Below, one piece after another: positions 7,143 through 14,774 of a stretch of DNA of 64,000 bases. The translations under genes were made by a program, and so were the position numbers. The stretch is from assembly GCA_964553615.1 (NCBI GenBank), contig CAZKMA010000023.1:1-64000 (forward strand), read 5' to 3'. The DNA comes from DATKUC01 sp964553615 (GTDB taxonomy: Bacteria; Spirochaetota; Spirochaetia; DSM-27196; DATKUC01). Below the pieces are notes generated by a model. It did not search any database and was not told the origin of the DNA. It worked only from the letters and a program-made list of their open reading frames with translations. The number at the start of each line of letters is the position of its first letter. Position 1 is the stretch's first letter.

Positions 7143-9415
7143 TCAGTAACGCCTTTCTTCAACTGCGGAAATCGGTTTTCCATGAATTCCATGATCTGCG
7201 GGAGAACTCCGAGCAGTCCGGTCATCTCCTGGATATCAACAAGATCCGCTGAATCGTACAACGCGGTACCGAATTCCGCAACAACGGCACTCGAATATCC
7301 ACGACCGAGATCCTTGATCCTCCGGCCTGCGTCCATTGTCCGGTTCACGCTCAAGGATTTTCTTGATCCTTCCGACGCAGTCAGAATCTCTCGGTAGAAC
7401 AGCGGAGCCAGTTCTTCGGGGGACTCTTTTCGAGATGAGAAATAATGTGCGAGACGAGCAGTCCAGTCCGGTGCGTGCTCGGAACGCGCCACGGGCGGCG
7501 TCAATGTGTTTCCGTTCTGAGAACCAGATTTCCCGTTCGCCTGATTTGCCACCAGTTTGGCCGCTGATCTTCCACTTCCGGCCAGAAACCGGGACAGCGC
7601 ACGAATCAGGTCCTCCCGCTCCACCGGCTTCTTGAGGCGGCCGTCGGCGCCGTTGACTTCCAACGCTCCATCGACCGGGGTCCCAGACCCGGAAAGGGCA
7701 AGTATGGAAATGCGGTTCCACCGATTGTCGGATCTGATCACCGCTATTGCTTCTTCACCGTTCATGATCGGCATCTGCATGTCCATGAGTATCAGATCCG
7801 GTCTCTGATGCTCGAGGACGCGCAAGGCGTCCTGACCGTTCTCGGCCTCGAGTACCGTAAGATGTTGTGAGCTGAGAAACTCGCGCAGCACCTGACGGTT
7901 CAGCGGCTCATCCTCCACCAGCAGGATGGTGGCGCCGGCAATGGCTGCGTTTATCTGAGGCAGCGGTTCGGAATGTCGGGAAAGGTCGAGGGATACCGGC
8001 GAAACAGAGACCCGGTCCAGACTCAGTGTAAAGGTCGATCCGGCACCCGGTAGGCTTTCTGCCGAAAGCATCCCTCCCATTGCTTCGGCAAGGCGCCGTG
8101 AAATTGCAAGGCCAAGCCCGGTCCCGGTGTACACGCGGCTCGACTGACTGTCGAGCTGCCGGAAGGGCCGGAAGATTGCCTCAATACTTTCGGAAGGAAT
8201 GCCGATGCCCGAATCGGCAACGGCAAACTGGAGCGCGACATGGCTCGATGAACTGTCGACCGGTGTACTGCGAACAGATACACGAATTGACCCTTCACTG
8301 GTGAACTTGACGGCGTTGCCGATGAGATTGAACAGAATCTGGCGTAACCGCGGACCGTCGATTATGAGACTGACCGGGAGGCTCTGATCGACGATAACCT
8401 CGAAACTCAGGTTCTTTCGCATTATCTGTGGTTCGAATACCGCACGCACCTCATCGATGAGCGAATGCGGATTGACGGGGATGGGACGGATTTCGAGCTT
8501 GTGCGCCTCGATCTTCGACAGGTCGAGGATGTCGTTGATGAGCGCCAGGAGCGCGCGGCCGCTGGTCTCTATCCCGTCGAGATAGGAGGTCTGGCGACGA
8601 TTCGTCTGCACTTGTTCACGCAGGAGTTCGGTGAATCCGAGGATGGCGTTCATCGGTGTGCGGATCTCGTGGCTCATGTTGGCAAGAAAATCACTCTTTG
8701 CGCGATCCGCTTCCTGCGCCTTGACAGTTTCCTTTTCGAGCGCACGTGCAAGTCGCAGGCTCTGGTTCAATTGCAGGGTAAAGAGAACGAAGACGCCGCC
8801 GAGAAGCGCAAAGATGACAAGCGTGCCGAAGAGTGACACCGTTTGCGCGCGGTCGGCTCCTTTCTGTGTCAACTCCGTTCGATGGGCAATTTGCTTCTGA
8901 ACCGAATCATTCCAGTTGTCCAGCAGATTTTGAATTGCCGGCAGGAGGTCGTCCGTACCGCGCGCAAGAACTTCAGGGGGAATACCGTGTCCGCGCAGGC
9001 GTTCGCGTATGAGCGCGCCCATGTACTCGTACCTTTTTTCAACAAGCTGCGTGAAGTTCGACAGGGTCGCAACATCGATAATCGACTTGCGCCTGGAAGA
9101 AGCAATGTGTTTCGAAAAAGCCTGGAGTGTCTCTCGAGTACGTTTCGCATCCAGCTGGTACCGTTGGAGCTCTTCGGGATCACCATTTATAAGGAAGAGC
9201 CGCTCTTCCATGATCGATTTGTAGAAGCGGGTCGAGATCGATTCGAGCTGTGAATGATCTGAAAAGGCTACGGTGAGATCTGCATTCAATGAGATGAACT
9301 CGCGAACCACACGATTATTCAAGTGGTTGAGAAAGGCAACGAGAAGAATCGCGGCGACAAAACCGCTGATCTCAAGAATTTTGGCTGTATCGATCTTGTG
9401 TGACGCAACGGTCAC
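7139..9415 (-). CDS. Membrane hybrid sensor histidine kinase
   Basis: This 758-residue inner-membrane protein has a membrane segment near residues 13-30, a helical periplasmic sensor of about 150 residues resembling CHASE3-type domains, a second membrane segment near 196-214, a kinase core (NMSHEIRTPMNA with His249; N-box NLIGNAVKF; DSGIGIP; GTGLGL) and a receiver domain with Asp545 in LILMDMQMP. The C-terminal 120 residues may be an Hpt-like helical region, but I see no clear Hpt histidine motif. It starts a minus-strand run with the receiver-kinase, pseudouridine synthase and an unknown gene. The signal sensed is unknown. Confidence 0.88.
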   Translation of the reverse strand: MTVASHKIDTAKILEISGFVAAILLVAFLNHLNNRVVREFISLNADLTVAFSDHSQLESISTRFYKSIMEERLFLINGDPEELQRYQLDAKRTRETLQAFSKHIASSRRKSIIDVATLSNFTQLVEKRYEYMGALIRERLRGHGIPPEVLARGTDDLLPAIQNLLDNWNDSVQKQIAHRTELTQKGADRAQTVSLFGTLVIFALLGGVFVLFTLQLNQSLRLARALEKETVKAQEADRAKSDFLANMSHEIRTPMNAILGFTELLREQVQTNRRQTSYLDGIETSGRALLALINDILDLSKIEAHKLEIRPIPVNPHSLIDEVRAVFEPQIMRKNLSFEVIVDQSLPVSLIIDGPRLRQILFNLIGNAVKFTSEGSIRVSVRSTPVDSSSSHVALQFAVADSGIGIPSESIEAIFRPFRQLDSQSSRVYTGTGLGLAISRRLAEAMGGMLSAESLPGAGSTFTLSLDRVSVSPVSLDLSRHSEPLPQINAAIAGATILLVEDEPLNRQVLREFLSSQHLTVLEAENGQDALRVLEHQRPDLILMDMQMPIMNGEEAIAVIRSDNRWNRISILALSGSGTPVDGALEVNGADGRLKKPVEREDLIRALSRFLAGSGRSAAKLVANQANGKSGSQNGNTLTPPVARSEHAPDWTARLAHYFSSRKESPEELAPLFYREILTASEGSRKSLSVNRTMDAGRRIKDLGRGYSSAVVAEFGTALYDSADLVDIQEMTGLLGVLPQIMEFMENRFPQLKKGVTE

Positions 9416-9748
9416 CGGAACATTCTCCTCATCAAAGATTGCATCTTACCTCAGTCACGGAAGAATTGGAAGTCCGAACATCGATTCCGGACAACAGTTG
9501 TTTATTTTTTAGTTATATTGGAGTTCATAGGATAGACTGAATCGTCATTCCGTTGTTGAAACACGTAACCTTTCGTCCCGACCGAACGGACTACGGCCCG
9601 CACACTCGGTCTCGGATAAGCAGGAACCGCCTTCGAGACCCTGCGACCATAGCCCACATTATCATAATTACGGTTCTCCTCGCCCCTGGGATTATCAGCC
9701 TCATTCGGCAGGCGACTGGTCGCAGACAATGTGTGGCAAAGGGTAGTC
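9416..9748. other. 333-bp stretch without a convincing gene
   Basis: No reading frame here has a ribosome site and plausible protein. An AT-rich patch near 9509-9520 contains TATAAC on the minus strand and may serve the kinase gene starting at 9415, but no good -35 is seen. No terminator or repeat was recognised. Confidence 0.5.
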
Positions 9749-9967
9749 TCAGCCGTCGAGCAGGATTTTCCGCAGATCGCCCCGGTACTTGTGAAGCAGT
9801 CCGAGCCTGAGATGAGCGTCGAAGAGCTCATCTCCCTGGGCAATTCTCTCCATAACTGCTTCGATTTCCCGACTTCGAAGAAAAAGCGTTAGACGCTTGA
9901 AGACCACATATTGTTCCGTTTGCGGAAGGGATCTGAGCAGATCCTGTTCGTCCATCGAGTACTCCAT
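9749..9967 (-). CDS. Small hypothetical protein
   Basis: This 72-residue charged, mostly helical protein begins MEYSMDEQDLL and is encoded directly after the nuclease-like gene. The stop of that gene and this ATG overlap as TAATG (9965-9969), which strongly suggests translational coupling and a functional link. No known domain is recognised. It could be a small accessory or partner of the upstream protein. Confidence 0.6.
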   Translation of the reverse strand: MEYSMDEQDLLRSLPQTEQYVVFKRLTLFLRSREIEAVMERIAQGDELFDAHLRLGLLHKYRGDLRKILLDG

Positions 9968-10671
9968 TATGTCTTCCTGCAGAATCGGAGCTCGCGCCCC
10001 TTCTTCCCATCGACCTCAAGAAGGTCCATCTTTCGCAGACAGTAGGTAATACCCTGAGCCTGACGTCGGTTTATGCCGGCCTCAGCAGCCAGCTCTCCGT
10101 TGGTAAACAGGGATGGGAGCGTATCCGGAAGGAACACGAGGTAGTCTTTCTTTCGCGAAAAGGTAACGGTGTCGATTACCTCGATGAGCCGGCGATCCAC
10201 AATGCTTACGCCACGGCGACGCCAGCTTCCCTTCCCGTCCGCATGACGAACCTCCTCGACGCGAGCCATAAGCACTTTGAGCGTCAGGTTCCGATCCCCG
10301 GCGTAGGCGGCAATGCTCGAGAGCTCTCGCACAACATCGACCAACTTGCCCTTTCGCGGCGATCGCCGTCTGCCGATTTCGCGCCCGCCCGCGTCCACCT
10401 GAACAATCCACTTTTCGACGGCAACCGGATAAACCACGTGAACACGGTATGCGCCGAGCAACGCCTGGAGCTTCGGACGAAGTTTGGCGAAACTTCCTGT
10501 CTGCACCTCGATGAGCGTCTTTCCGCGGACAATGTCGATGACATGAGTGCCCACCTGCTGCTCGACTCTGTCCCCCGAACGTGACAACATTTCTTTGAGT
10601 GCGGCGTGCAGCGAGCGCTCTTTGAGCCGTCCGATTCCAGGGCTCAACTTTTCATACGTGTATTCAGACAT
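9967..10671 (-). CDS. Nuclease-like protein with C-terminal winged helix
   Basis: This 234-residue soluble protein has an N-terminal segment GTHVIDIVRGKTLIEVQTG (about 42-60) with the spacing of a PD-(D/E)XK-type site (Asp, then E-x-Q), followed by beta strands in VHVVYPVAVEKWIVQV. The C-terminus (about 185-234) reads like a winged helix: NGELAAEAGINRRQAQGITY, then LRKMDLLEVDGKKGREL. It is therefore a candidate DNA-acting nuclease or a regulator with a nuclease-like fold. I cannot name the family. It is coupled to the 72-residue protein and is divergent from phytoene synthase, sharing the operator-rich region 10672-10850. Whether that region also controls this gene is unknown. Confidence 0.6.
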   Translation of the reverse strand: MSEYTYEKLSPGIGRLKERSLHAALKEMLSRSGDRVEQQVGTHVIDIVRGKTLIEVQTGSFAKLRPKLQALLGAYRVHVVYPVAVEKWIVQVDAGGREIGRRRSPRKGKLVDVVRELSSIAAYAGDRNLTLKVLMARVEEVRHADGKGSWRRRGVSIVDRRLIEVIDTVTFSRKKDYLVFLPDTLPSLFTNGELAAEAGINRRQAQGITYCLRKMDLLEVDGKKGRELRFCRKT

Positions 10672-10760
10672 CGGCCCATGATAGAGCAGAGAGAGTGGCC
10701 GGGTCTACCAACCGAAAGGTGGGTGGGAGATTTCCCGGATACTTCGTTCACCGCAAAACT

Positions 10761-10825
10761 ACACGTTTTGTGTCTTATACACCCTATTCTTGCACAAAAC
10801 CACTTGATTATTCACGATTTGTGTA
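10761..10825 (+). promoter_or_regulatory. Three candidate operators upstream of phytoene synthase
   Basis: ACACGTTTTGTGT at 10761-10773, TGCACAAAACCACT at 10791-10804 (reverse orientation) and TCACGATTTGTGTA at 10812-10825 share a TTTGTGT or TTTTGTG core. The last 14-mer occurs identically at 25283-25296 upstream of HMG-CoA synthase, and related sites precede the B12-binding regulator (26315-26364). They are proposed binding sites of that regulator. This is inference from motif sharing. Confidence 0.6.
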
Positions 10826-10832
10826 GCATATT
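10804..10832 (+). promoter_or_regulatory. Predicted promoter of phytoene synthase gene
   Basis: TTGATT (10804-10809) and CATATT (10827-10832) are separated by 17 nt, 18 nt before the ATG. The operator-like TCACGATTTGTGTA fills the spacer and ends just before the -10, so a bound protein would block RNA polymerase. Confidence 0.6.
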
Positions 10833-10850
10833 CTACTTCGGGGGTGGGGA

Positions 10851-11669
10851 ATGGCGGTGACAAGTGTGCAGAGAGATACCTTCCGGAATGGGAGCAAGAC
10901 ATACTATTCAAGCAGCCTGTTCTTTCCGCAGGGTGCGCGTGACGACGTCTATGCGCTCTACGGCTTTGTTCGCGTGGCAGACAACTTCGTGGACGCAGTT
11001 CCTCAGGATGCCTCCGGGTTCCATGCCTTCACCGAGCGCTACCAGCGGGCGCTCGCGGGAATGGAAAGCGGAGACGGAATCATAGACGCGTTCGTAGAGG
11101 TCATGGAACGAAAGCAGTTCAAGCCAGAGTGGGTGGATTCCTTTCTTCATGCCATGGAACTGGACCTGACCAAAAGCACGTACCAGACGATCGACGAGAC
11201 CATAGACTACATCTACGGTTCGGCCGAAGTGGTAGGGCTGTTCATGGCTCAGATCCTCGGGCTTCCCGCGGAAAGCCACTATGCTGCGCGAATGCTCGGG
11301 CGGGCAATGCAATACATCAACTTCATTCGGGACATTCAGGAAGACCGTGCTCTCGGTCGGCGCTACCTGCCCCTGACAGAAACCACGCTGCCGGATCTGC
11401 AGGAAGAGACCGCGCGTTCACAACCGCGGGAGTTCATTCGCTTCATCCGGTCGCAGATAGACCGATATCGGGATTGGCAGCACGAAGCGGAAGAAGGTTA
11501 CCGATACATCCCCCGCCGGTTTCTCATCCCAATCAAGACTGCTTCCGATATGTACAAATGGACTGCCGAACAGATCCGGGAGGATCCGTTTGTGATTTTC
11601 TCCCGTAAGGTGAAGCCCGCAAAGTACCGCATCCTCCTGGCTGCGCTTGGAAACAGCTTCGGCTTGTAG
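10851..11669 (+). CDS. crtB: Phytoene/squalene synthase family protein
   Basis: This 272-residue enzyme condenses two prenyl diphosphates head to head, giving phytoene or a related C30/C40 hydrocarbon, the first committed step of carotenoid or squalene formation. Both Asp-rich motifs are intact: D44-NFV-D48 and D161-IQE-D165 inside INFIRDIQED, followed by GRRYLPL. Length is normal for the family. Pigmented Spirochaeta species are known, which makes phytoene synthase likelier than squalene synthase, but substrate cannot be proved here. It is not clustered with other crt genes. The upstream operators suggest common control with HMG-CoA synthase by the B12-binding regulator. Confidence 0.85.
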   Translation: MAVTSVQRDTFRNGSKTYYSSSLFFPQGARDDVYALYGFVRVADNFVDAVPQDASGFHAFTERYQRALAGMESGDGIIDAFVEVMERKQFKPEWVDSFLHAMELDLTKSTYQTIDETIDYIYGSAEVVGLFMAQILGLPAESHYAARMLGRAMQYINFIRDIQEDRALGRRYLPLTETTLPDLQEETARSQPREFIRFIRSQIDRYRDWQHEAEEGYRYIPRRFLIPIKTASDMYKWTAEQIREDPFVIFSRKVKPAKYRILLAALGNSFGL

Positions 11670-11691
11670 TTGCCGCTCTGTAGCCTTCGAC

Positions 11692-11720
11692 TTGACGCGG
11701 GCATACCGTTTTCCTATCAT
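11692..11720 (+). promoter_or_regulatory. Predicted promoter of CDF transporter gene
   Basis: TTGACG (11692-11697) and TATCAT (11715-11720) with a 17-nt spacer lie in the 80-nt gap after the phytoene synthase gene and 30 nt before the ATG at 11750. The CDF gene is thus probably transcribed independently of crtB. Confidence 0.6.
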
Positions 11721-11749
11721 TGCGGTTACCTTCCGGGGCGGTAGGGAGA

Positions 11750-12694
11750 ATGAAGGAAAAGCTGACGCTCGCTCGCAGTCAGTCCATAGTGCGCGCATCC
11801 TGGGTAGGAATCATTGGGAACGGCATCCTTGCTGCTCTCAAAATAGTGGTGGGCTTTCTTTCCGGAAGTATGGCCGTCATCGGTGATGGCATAGATTCAT
11901 CAACCGATATCATCACATCCATCATTACTCTCGTTGCCGGGCGCATCGTTGCGAAACCGCCGGACATCGAGCATCCGTACGGCCACAGCCGGGCCGAAAC
12001 CATAGCAACAAAGAGTCTTTCGTTTATCATATTCTTCGCCGGTGCGCAGCTGGGACTTTCGGCACTCCAGCGACTGCGTGGTTTCCAGGGAGTCGAAATC
12101 CCCCAGACGGTGGCCATCTACGTAACGGTACTTTCGATTCTCGGTAAGGCGTTTCTCGCCGCCTATAAATTTCGCACCGGCAGGGAAACAGGCAGTTCAA
12201 TGCTCATCGCTGACGCGAAAAACATGCGCAATGACATCGTCGTTTCGGTCGCGGTTCTGTGCGGTCTCATCTTCACCTTCCTCCTGCAGACCCCGATTCT
12301 GGATTCGGTTACTGCACTGCTTGTCAGTATCTGGATAATGAAGGTGGCGTTCGGCATCTTCCTGGAAACAAACGCCGAGCTCATGGAAGGCCATGAAGAC
12401 CGCGCGACGTATCAGAGCATCTTCGACGCGGTTGGTGAAGTGAAAGGCGCCTCCCATCCACACAGGGCGCGAATCAGAAAGATTGGCAACATGTATATCG
12501 TCGACCTGGACATCGAGGTGGACGGAGCCTTGACTGTGCTCGCAGCCCACAGGATATCGCAGGAAACCGAGCAGAAAATCACCGAGCGGATCGGCAACGT
12601 GTACGATGTGCTCGTTCACGTTGAGCCGCTCGGCAATGTAGAGCATGCCGAGCGTTACGGCGTATCCCAACGCAAACTCGATGGCCGATCATAA
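11750..12694 (+). CDS. Cation diffusion facilitator transporter
   Basis: This 314-residue inner-membrane protein exports divalent metal cations (Zn, Fe, Mn or Cd) in exchange for protons. The first half has about six membrane segments. DGIDSSTDII in the second segment, then HPYGHSRAET and a later helix with LIADAKNMRNDIVVS, give the metal-site Asp and His residues of the family; here the usual HxxxD pair of TM5 reads DAKNMRND. The C-terminal cytoplasmic domain (from about 205) carries GHEDRATYQSIFDAV and a dimer fold. ATG at 11750 follows GGTAGGGAGA. It converges on the hydrolase gene with a 14-nt gap. Confidence 0.88.
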   Translation: MKEKLTLARSQSIVRASWVGIIGNGILAALKIVVGFLSGSMAVIGDGIDSSTDIITSIITLVAGRIVAKPPDIEHPYGHSRAETIATKSLSFIIFFAGAQLGLSALQRLRGFQGVEIPQTVAIYVTVLSILGKAFLAAYKFRTGRETGSSMLIADAKNMRNDIVVSVAVLCGLIFTFLLQTPILDSVTALLVSIWIMKVAFGIFLETNAELMEGHEDRATYQSIFDAVGEVKGASHPHRARIRKIGNMYIVDLDIEVDGALTVLAAHRISQETEQKITERIGNVYDVLVHVEPLGNVEHAERYGVSQRKLDGRS

Positions 12695-12708
12695 TCGACC
12701 CGGAAACG

Positions 12709-13383
12709 CTATCCGCGGTAATTCCAGGATGAGCCCGGCTCCATTTCCTTCACCTGGACCCCATTCGGTTTGAACCCACCCGCATCCTGCGCGAGCGCTC
12801 CAAAGGTCTTGTAGTGAATGGGGATTGCATATCGTGGCTGGATCAGTTCAGCCGCCCTCGTTGCATGGTCCGTCCCCATCGTGAATCGGTCCCCACACGG
12901 GATCATTGCAATATCCGGCTTGTAGAGTTCTCCGATCATTTTCATGTCGGAAAAAAGAGCAGTGTCGCCACAGTGGTAGAGCGTCACACCACCTATGTTC
13001 ACGACAAGCCCGCACGCAAGACCCATGTACTGTCCGTCGAGCGAAGAGGAGTGGAACGCTTGCGTCAGCGCGACCCAGCCGAAAGAGGTTTGAATGCGCC
13101 CGCCGGGGTTGGCCGGTTCTACCTTCTCAATGCCTTTGGATGCCACGTAATTGCAGATCTCGTACGCGGCGATGATCGTTGCATCGTTCTTTCGGGCTAT
13201 CTCAATCGTATCACCGAAATGATCCGAATGGCCGTGAGTCAACGCAATGTACTGGCAGGTAAGGTCGTTCGGACGGTGCTTGGCCACCGGATTGCCGGAG
13301 AGAAACGGATCAATTATGAGCTGCTGGTTTCCGTCGTCAAGACGGAACCCCGCGTGACCAAGAAAGGTAATGTCGACTGACAT
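12709..13383 (-). CDS. UPF0173-type metal-dependent hydrolase
   Basis: This 224-residue member of the metallo-beta-lactamase superfamily matches the UPF0173 group in length and opening (MSVDITFLGHAGFRLD). The metal motif THGHSDHFGD, the later CGDTALFSDM and PIHYKTFG supply the expected His and Asp ligands for two metal ions. Substrate is unknown for this group. ATG at 13383 is preceded by AAGGAG. It is the last gene of the minus-strand run that includes the haem operon, 79 nt after hemL, and may be cotranscribed with it. Confidence 0.85.
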   Translation of the reverse strand: MSVDITFLGHAGFRLDDGNQQLIIDPFLSGNPVAKHRPNDLTCQYIALTHGHSDHFGDTIEIARKNDATIIAAYEICNYVASKGIEKVEPANPGGRIQTSFGWVALTQAFHSSSLDGQYMGLACGLVVNIGGVTLYHCGDTALFSDMKMIGELYKPDIAMIPCGDRFTMGTDHATRAAELIQPRYAIPIHYKTFGALAQDAGGFKPNGVQVKEMEPGSSWNYRG

Positions 13384-13462
13384 GATGATCTCCTTCGAAA
13401 AAATTCGAGGTGCTGCGAACACAGGACCTCTCACCTAAGATCGCGAGACGCCGCCCGAAATG

Positions 13463-14761
13463 TCAATTCAAACGGGCAACGCGCTCGAAAGCCATTCTTG
13501 CAGTGGCAACGGTAGTCTCGATATCCTCGTCGGTATGTGCGGTGGAGAGAAATCCGGCTTCGAAGGCGGAGGGAGCCAGATATACGCCGCGCTGCAGCAT
13601 CGCATCGAAATACGTTCGGAATCTCCGGGTATCCGCCTGTTTCACCGAAGGCCAGTCGGTAATCCGGGCGTCGGTGAAAAAGAGGCTGAACATGGTTCCC
13701 TCGCAATGAACCTGGACAGGGACGCCTTTCTCCCGCGCGGCGCCACGAAGGCCCTCGCAGAGGCTCCTGCACCGTTCGGCGACACCCTCCCACACGCCCG
13801 CCTCCTTGAGCTCGAGCAGCGTTACGATTCCCGCGCTCATTGCAAGGGGGTTACCCGAAAGCGTTCCGGCCTGGTACACGGGCCCTTCGGGCGCTACGAG
13901 GTCCATAATTTCGCGCCGCCCGCCGTAGGCGCCGACCGGCAGACCTCCGCCAATCACCTTTCCGAGCGTTGTCAGATCCGGCACAACGTTCCAGAGCTCC
14001 TGAGCACCACCCGGATGGACTCGAAATCCGGTCATGACCTCGTCGAAGATGAGAAGCGCACCGTTTGCCGAAGTAAGCTCCCGCAGATCCGCAAGAAATC
14101 CCTCTGCGGGCGGAACCACTCCCATGTTCCCGGCCACGGGCTCGACAATGACAGCAGCCACCTGATCCTTGTTTGCATTGAAAAGACGCTCAACGGACTC
14201 AAGATCGTTGTATCCGGCAACGAGGGTATCGGCGGCGGCACCCGCCGGCACCCCGGGAGAGTCCGGAAGGCCCAGAGTCGCGACTCCCGATCCTGCGTGG
14301 ACCAGCATCGAGTCGGCGTGCCCATGGTAGTTCCCTTCGAACTTGATGATCTTGTTGCGCTGTGTGAATGCGCGGGCAACACGCAGCGCGCTCATGACCG
14401 CCTCCGTTCCCGAGTTCACGAATCGGATCTTCTCGATGGCAGGCATGAAGTCCATGATGGTTTCGGCAAGCGTCACCTCACTCGCATGAGGGGCTCCGAA
14501 GCTCGTCCCGAGCCCTGCCGCGTGGCGCAGCGCCGAGACAACCGCCGGATGCGCGTGCCCGAGGATGAGCGGCCCCCAGGAAAGCACATAGTCTATATAG
14601 CTGTTGCCGTCCGCGTCAAAGATGCGCTGCCCTTCCCCGTGATCAATGAAAAGCGGCCGACCTCCCACCGCCCGAAACGCCCGCACGGGTGAGTCGACGC
14701 CGCCCGGAAGAACCTGGCGCGCACGCTGAAACAACGCATCCGAATGAACACGAACTCTCAT
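13463..14761 (-). CDS. hemL: Glutamate-1-semialdehyde 2,1-aminomutase
   Basis: This 432-residue PLP enzyme converts glutamate-1-semialdehyde to 5-aminolaevulinate, the second step of the C5 haem pathway and the partner of HemA at 21887-23248. PLP-site features are the LIFDEVMTGFRV segment and the Lys in TTLGKVIGGGLPVGAYGG; the N-terminus LPGGVDSPVRAF and LSWGPLILGHAHP are typical. Full length for the family. It lies last among the haem genes, 13 nt after hemY. HemA and HemL act together because the semialdehyde is unstable. Confidence 0.95.
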   Translation of the reverse strand: MRVRVHSDALFQRARQVLPGGVDSPVRAFRAVGGRPLFIDHGEGQRIFDADGNSYIDYVLSWGPLILGHAHPAVVSALRHAAGLGTSFGAPHASEVTLAETIMDFMPAIEKIRFVNSGTEAVMSALRVARAFTQRNKIIKFEGNYHGHADSMLVHAGSGVATLGLPDSPGVPAGAAADTLVAGYNDLESVERLFNANKDQVAAVIVEPVAGNMGVVPPAEGFLADLRELTSANGALLIFDEVMTGFRVHPGGAQELWNVVPDLTTLGKVIGGGLPVGAYGGRREIMDLVAPEGPVYQAGTLSGNPLAMSAGIVTLLELKEAGVWEGVAERCRSLCEGLRGAAREKGVPVQVHCEGTMFSLFFTDARITDWPSVKQADTRRFRTYFDAMLQRGVYLAPSAFEAGFLSTAHTDEDIETTVATARMAFERVARLN

Positions 14762-14774
14762 TTATTTCCTCCAA

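Noticed and set aside
9553..9810. Plus-strand open frame of 85 codons
   Set aside because: No ribosome site, biased composition, and its 3-prime part overlaps the better-supported coupled gene at 9749-9967.
11129..11608. Long alternative frames inside crtB and other GC-rich genes
   Set aside because: They are shadow frames of well-identified genes, lacking start sites and recognisable motifs.
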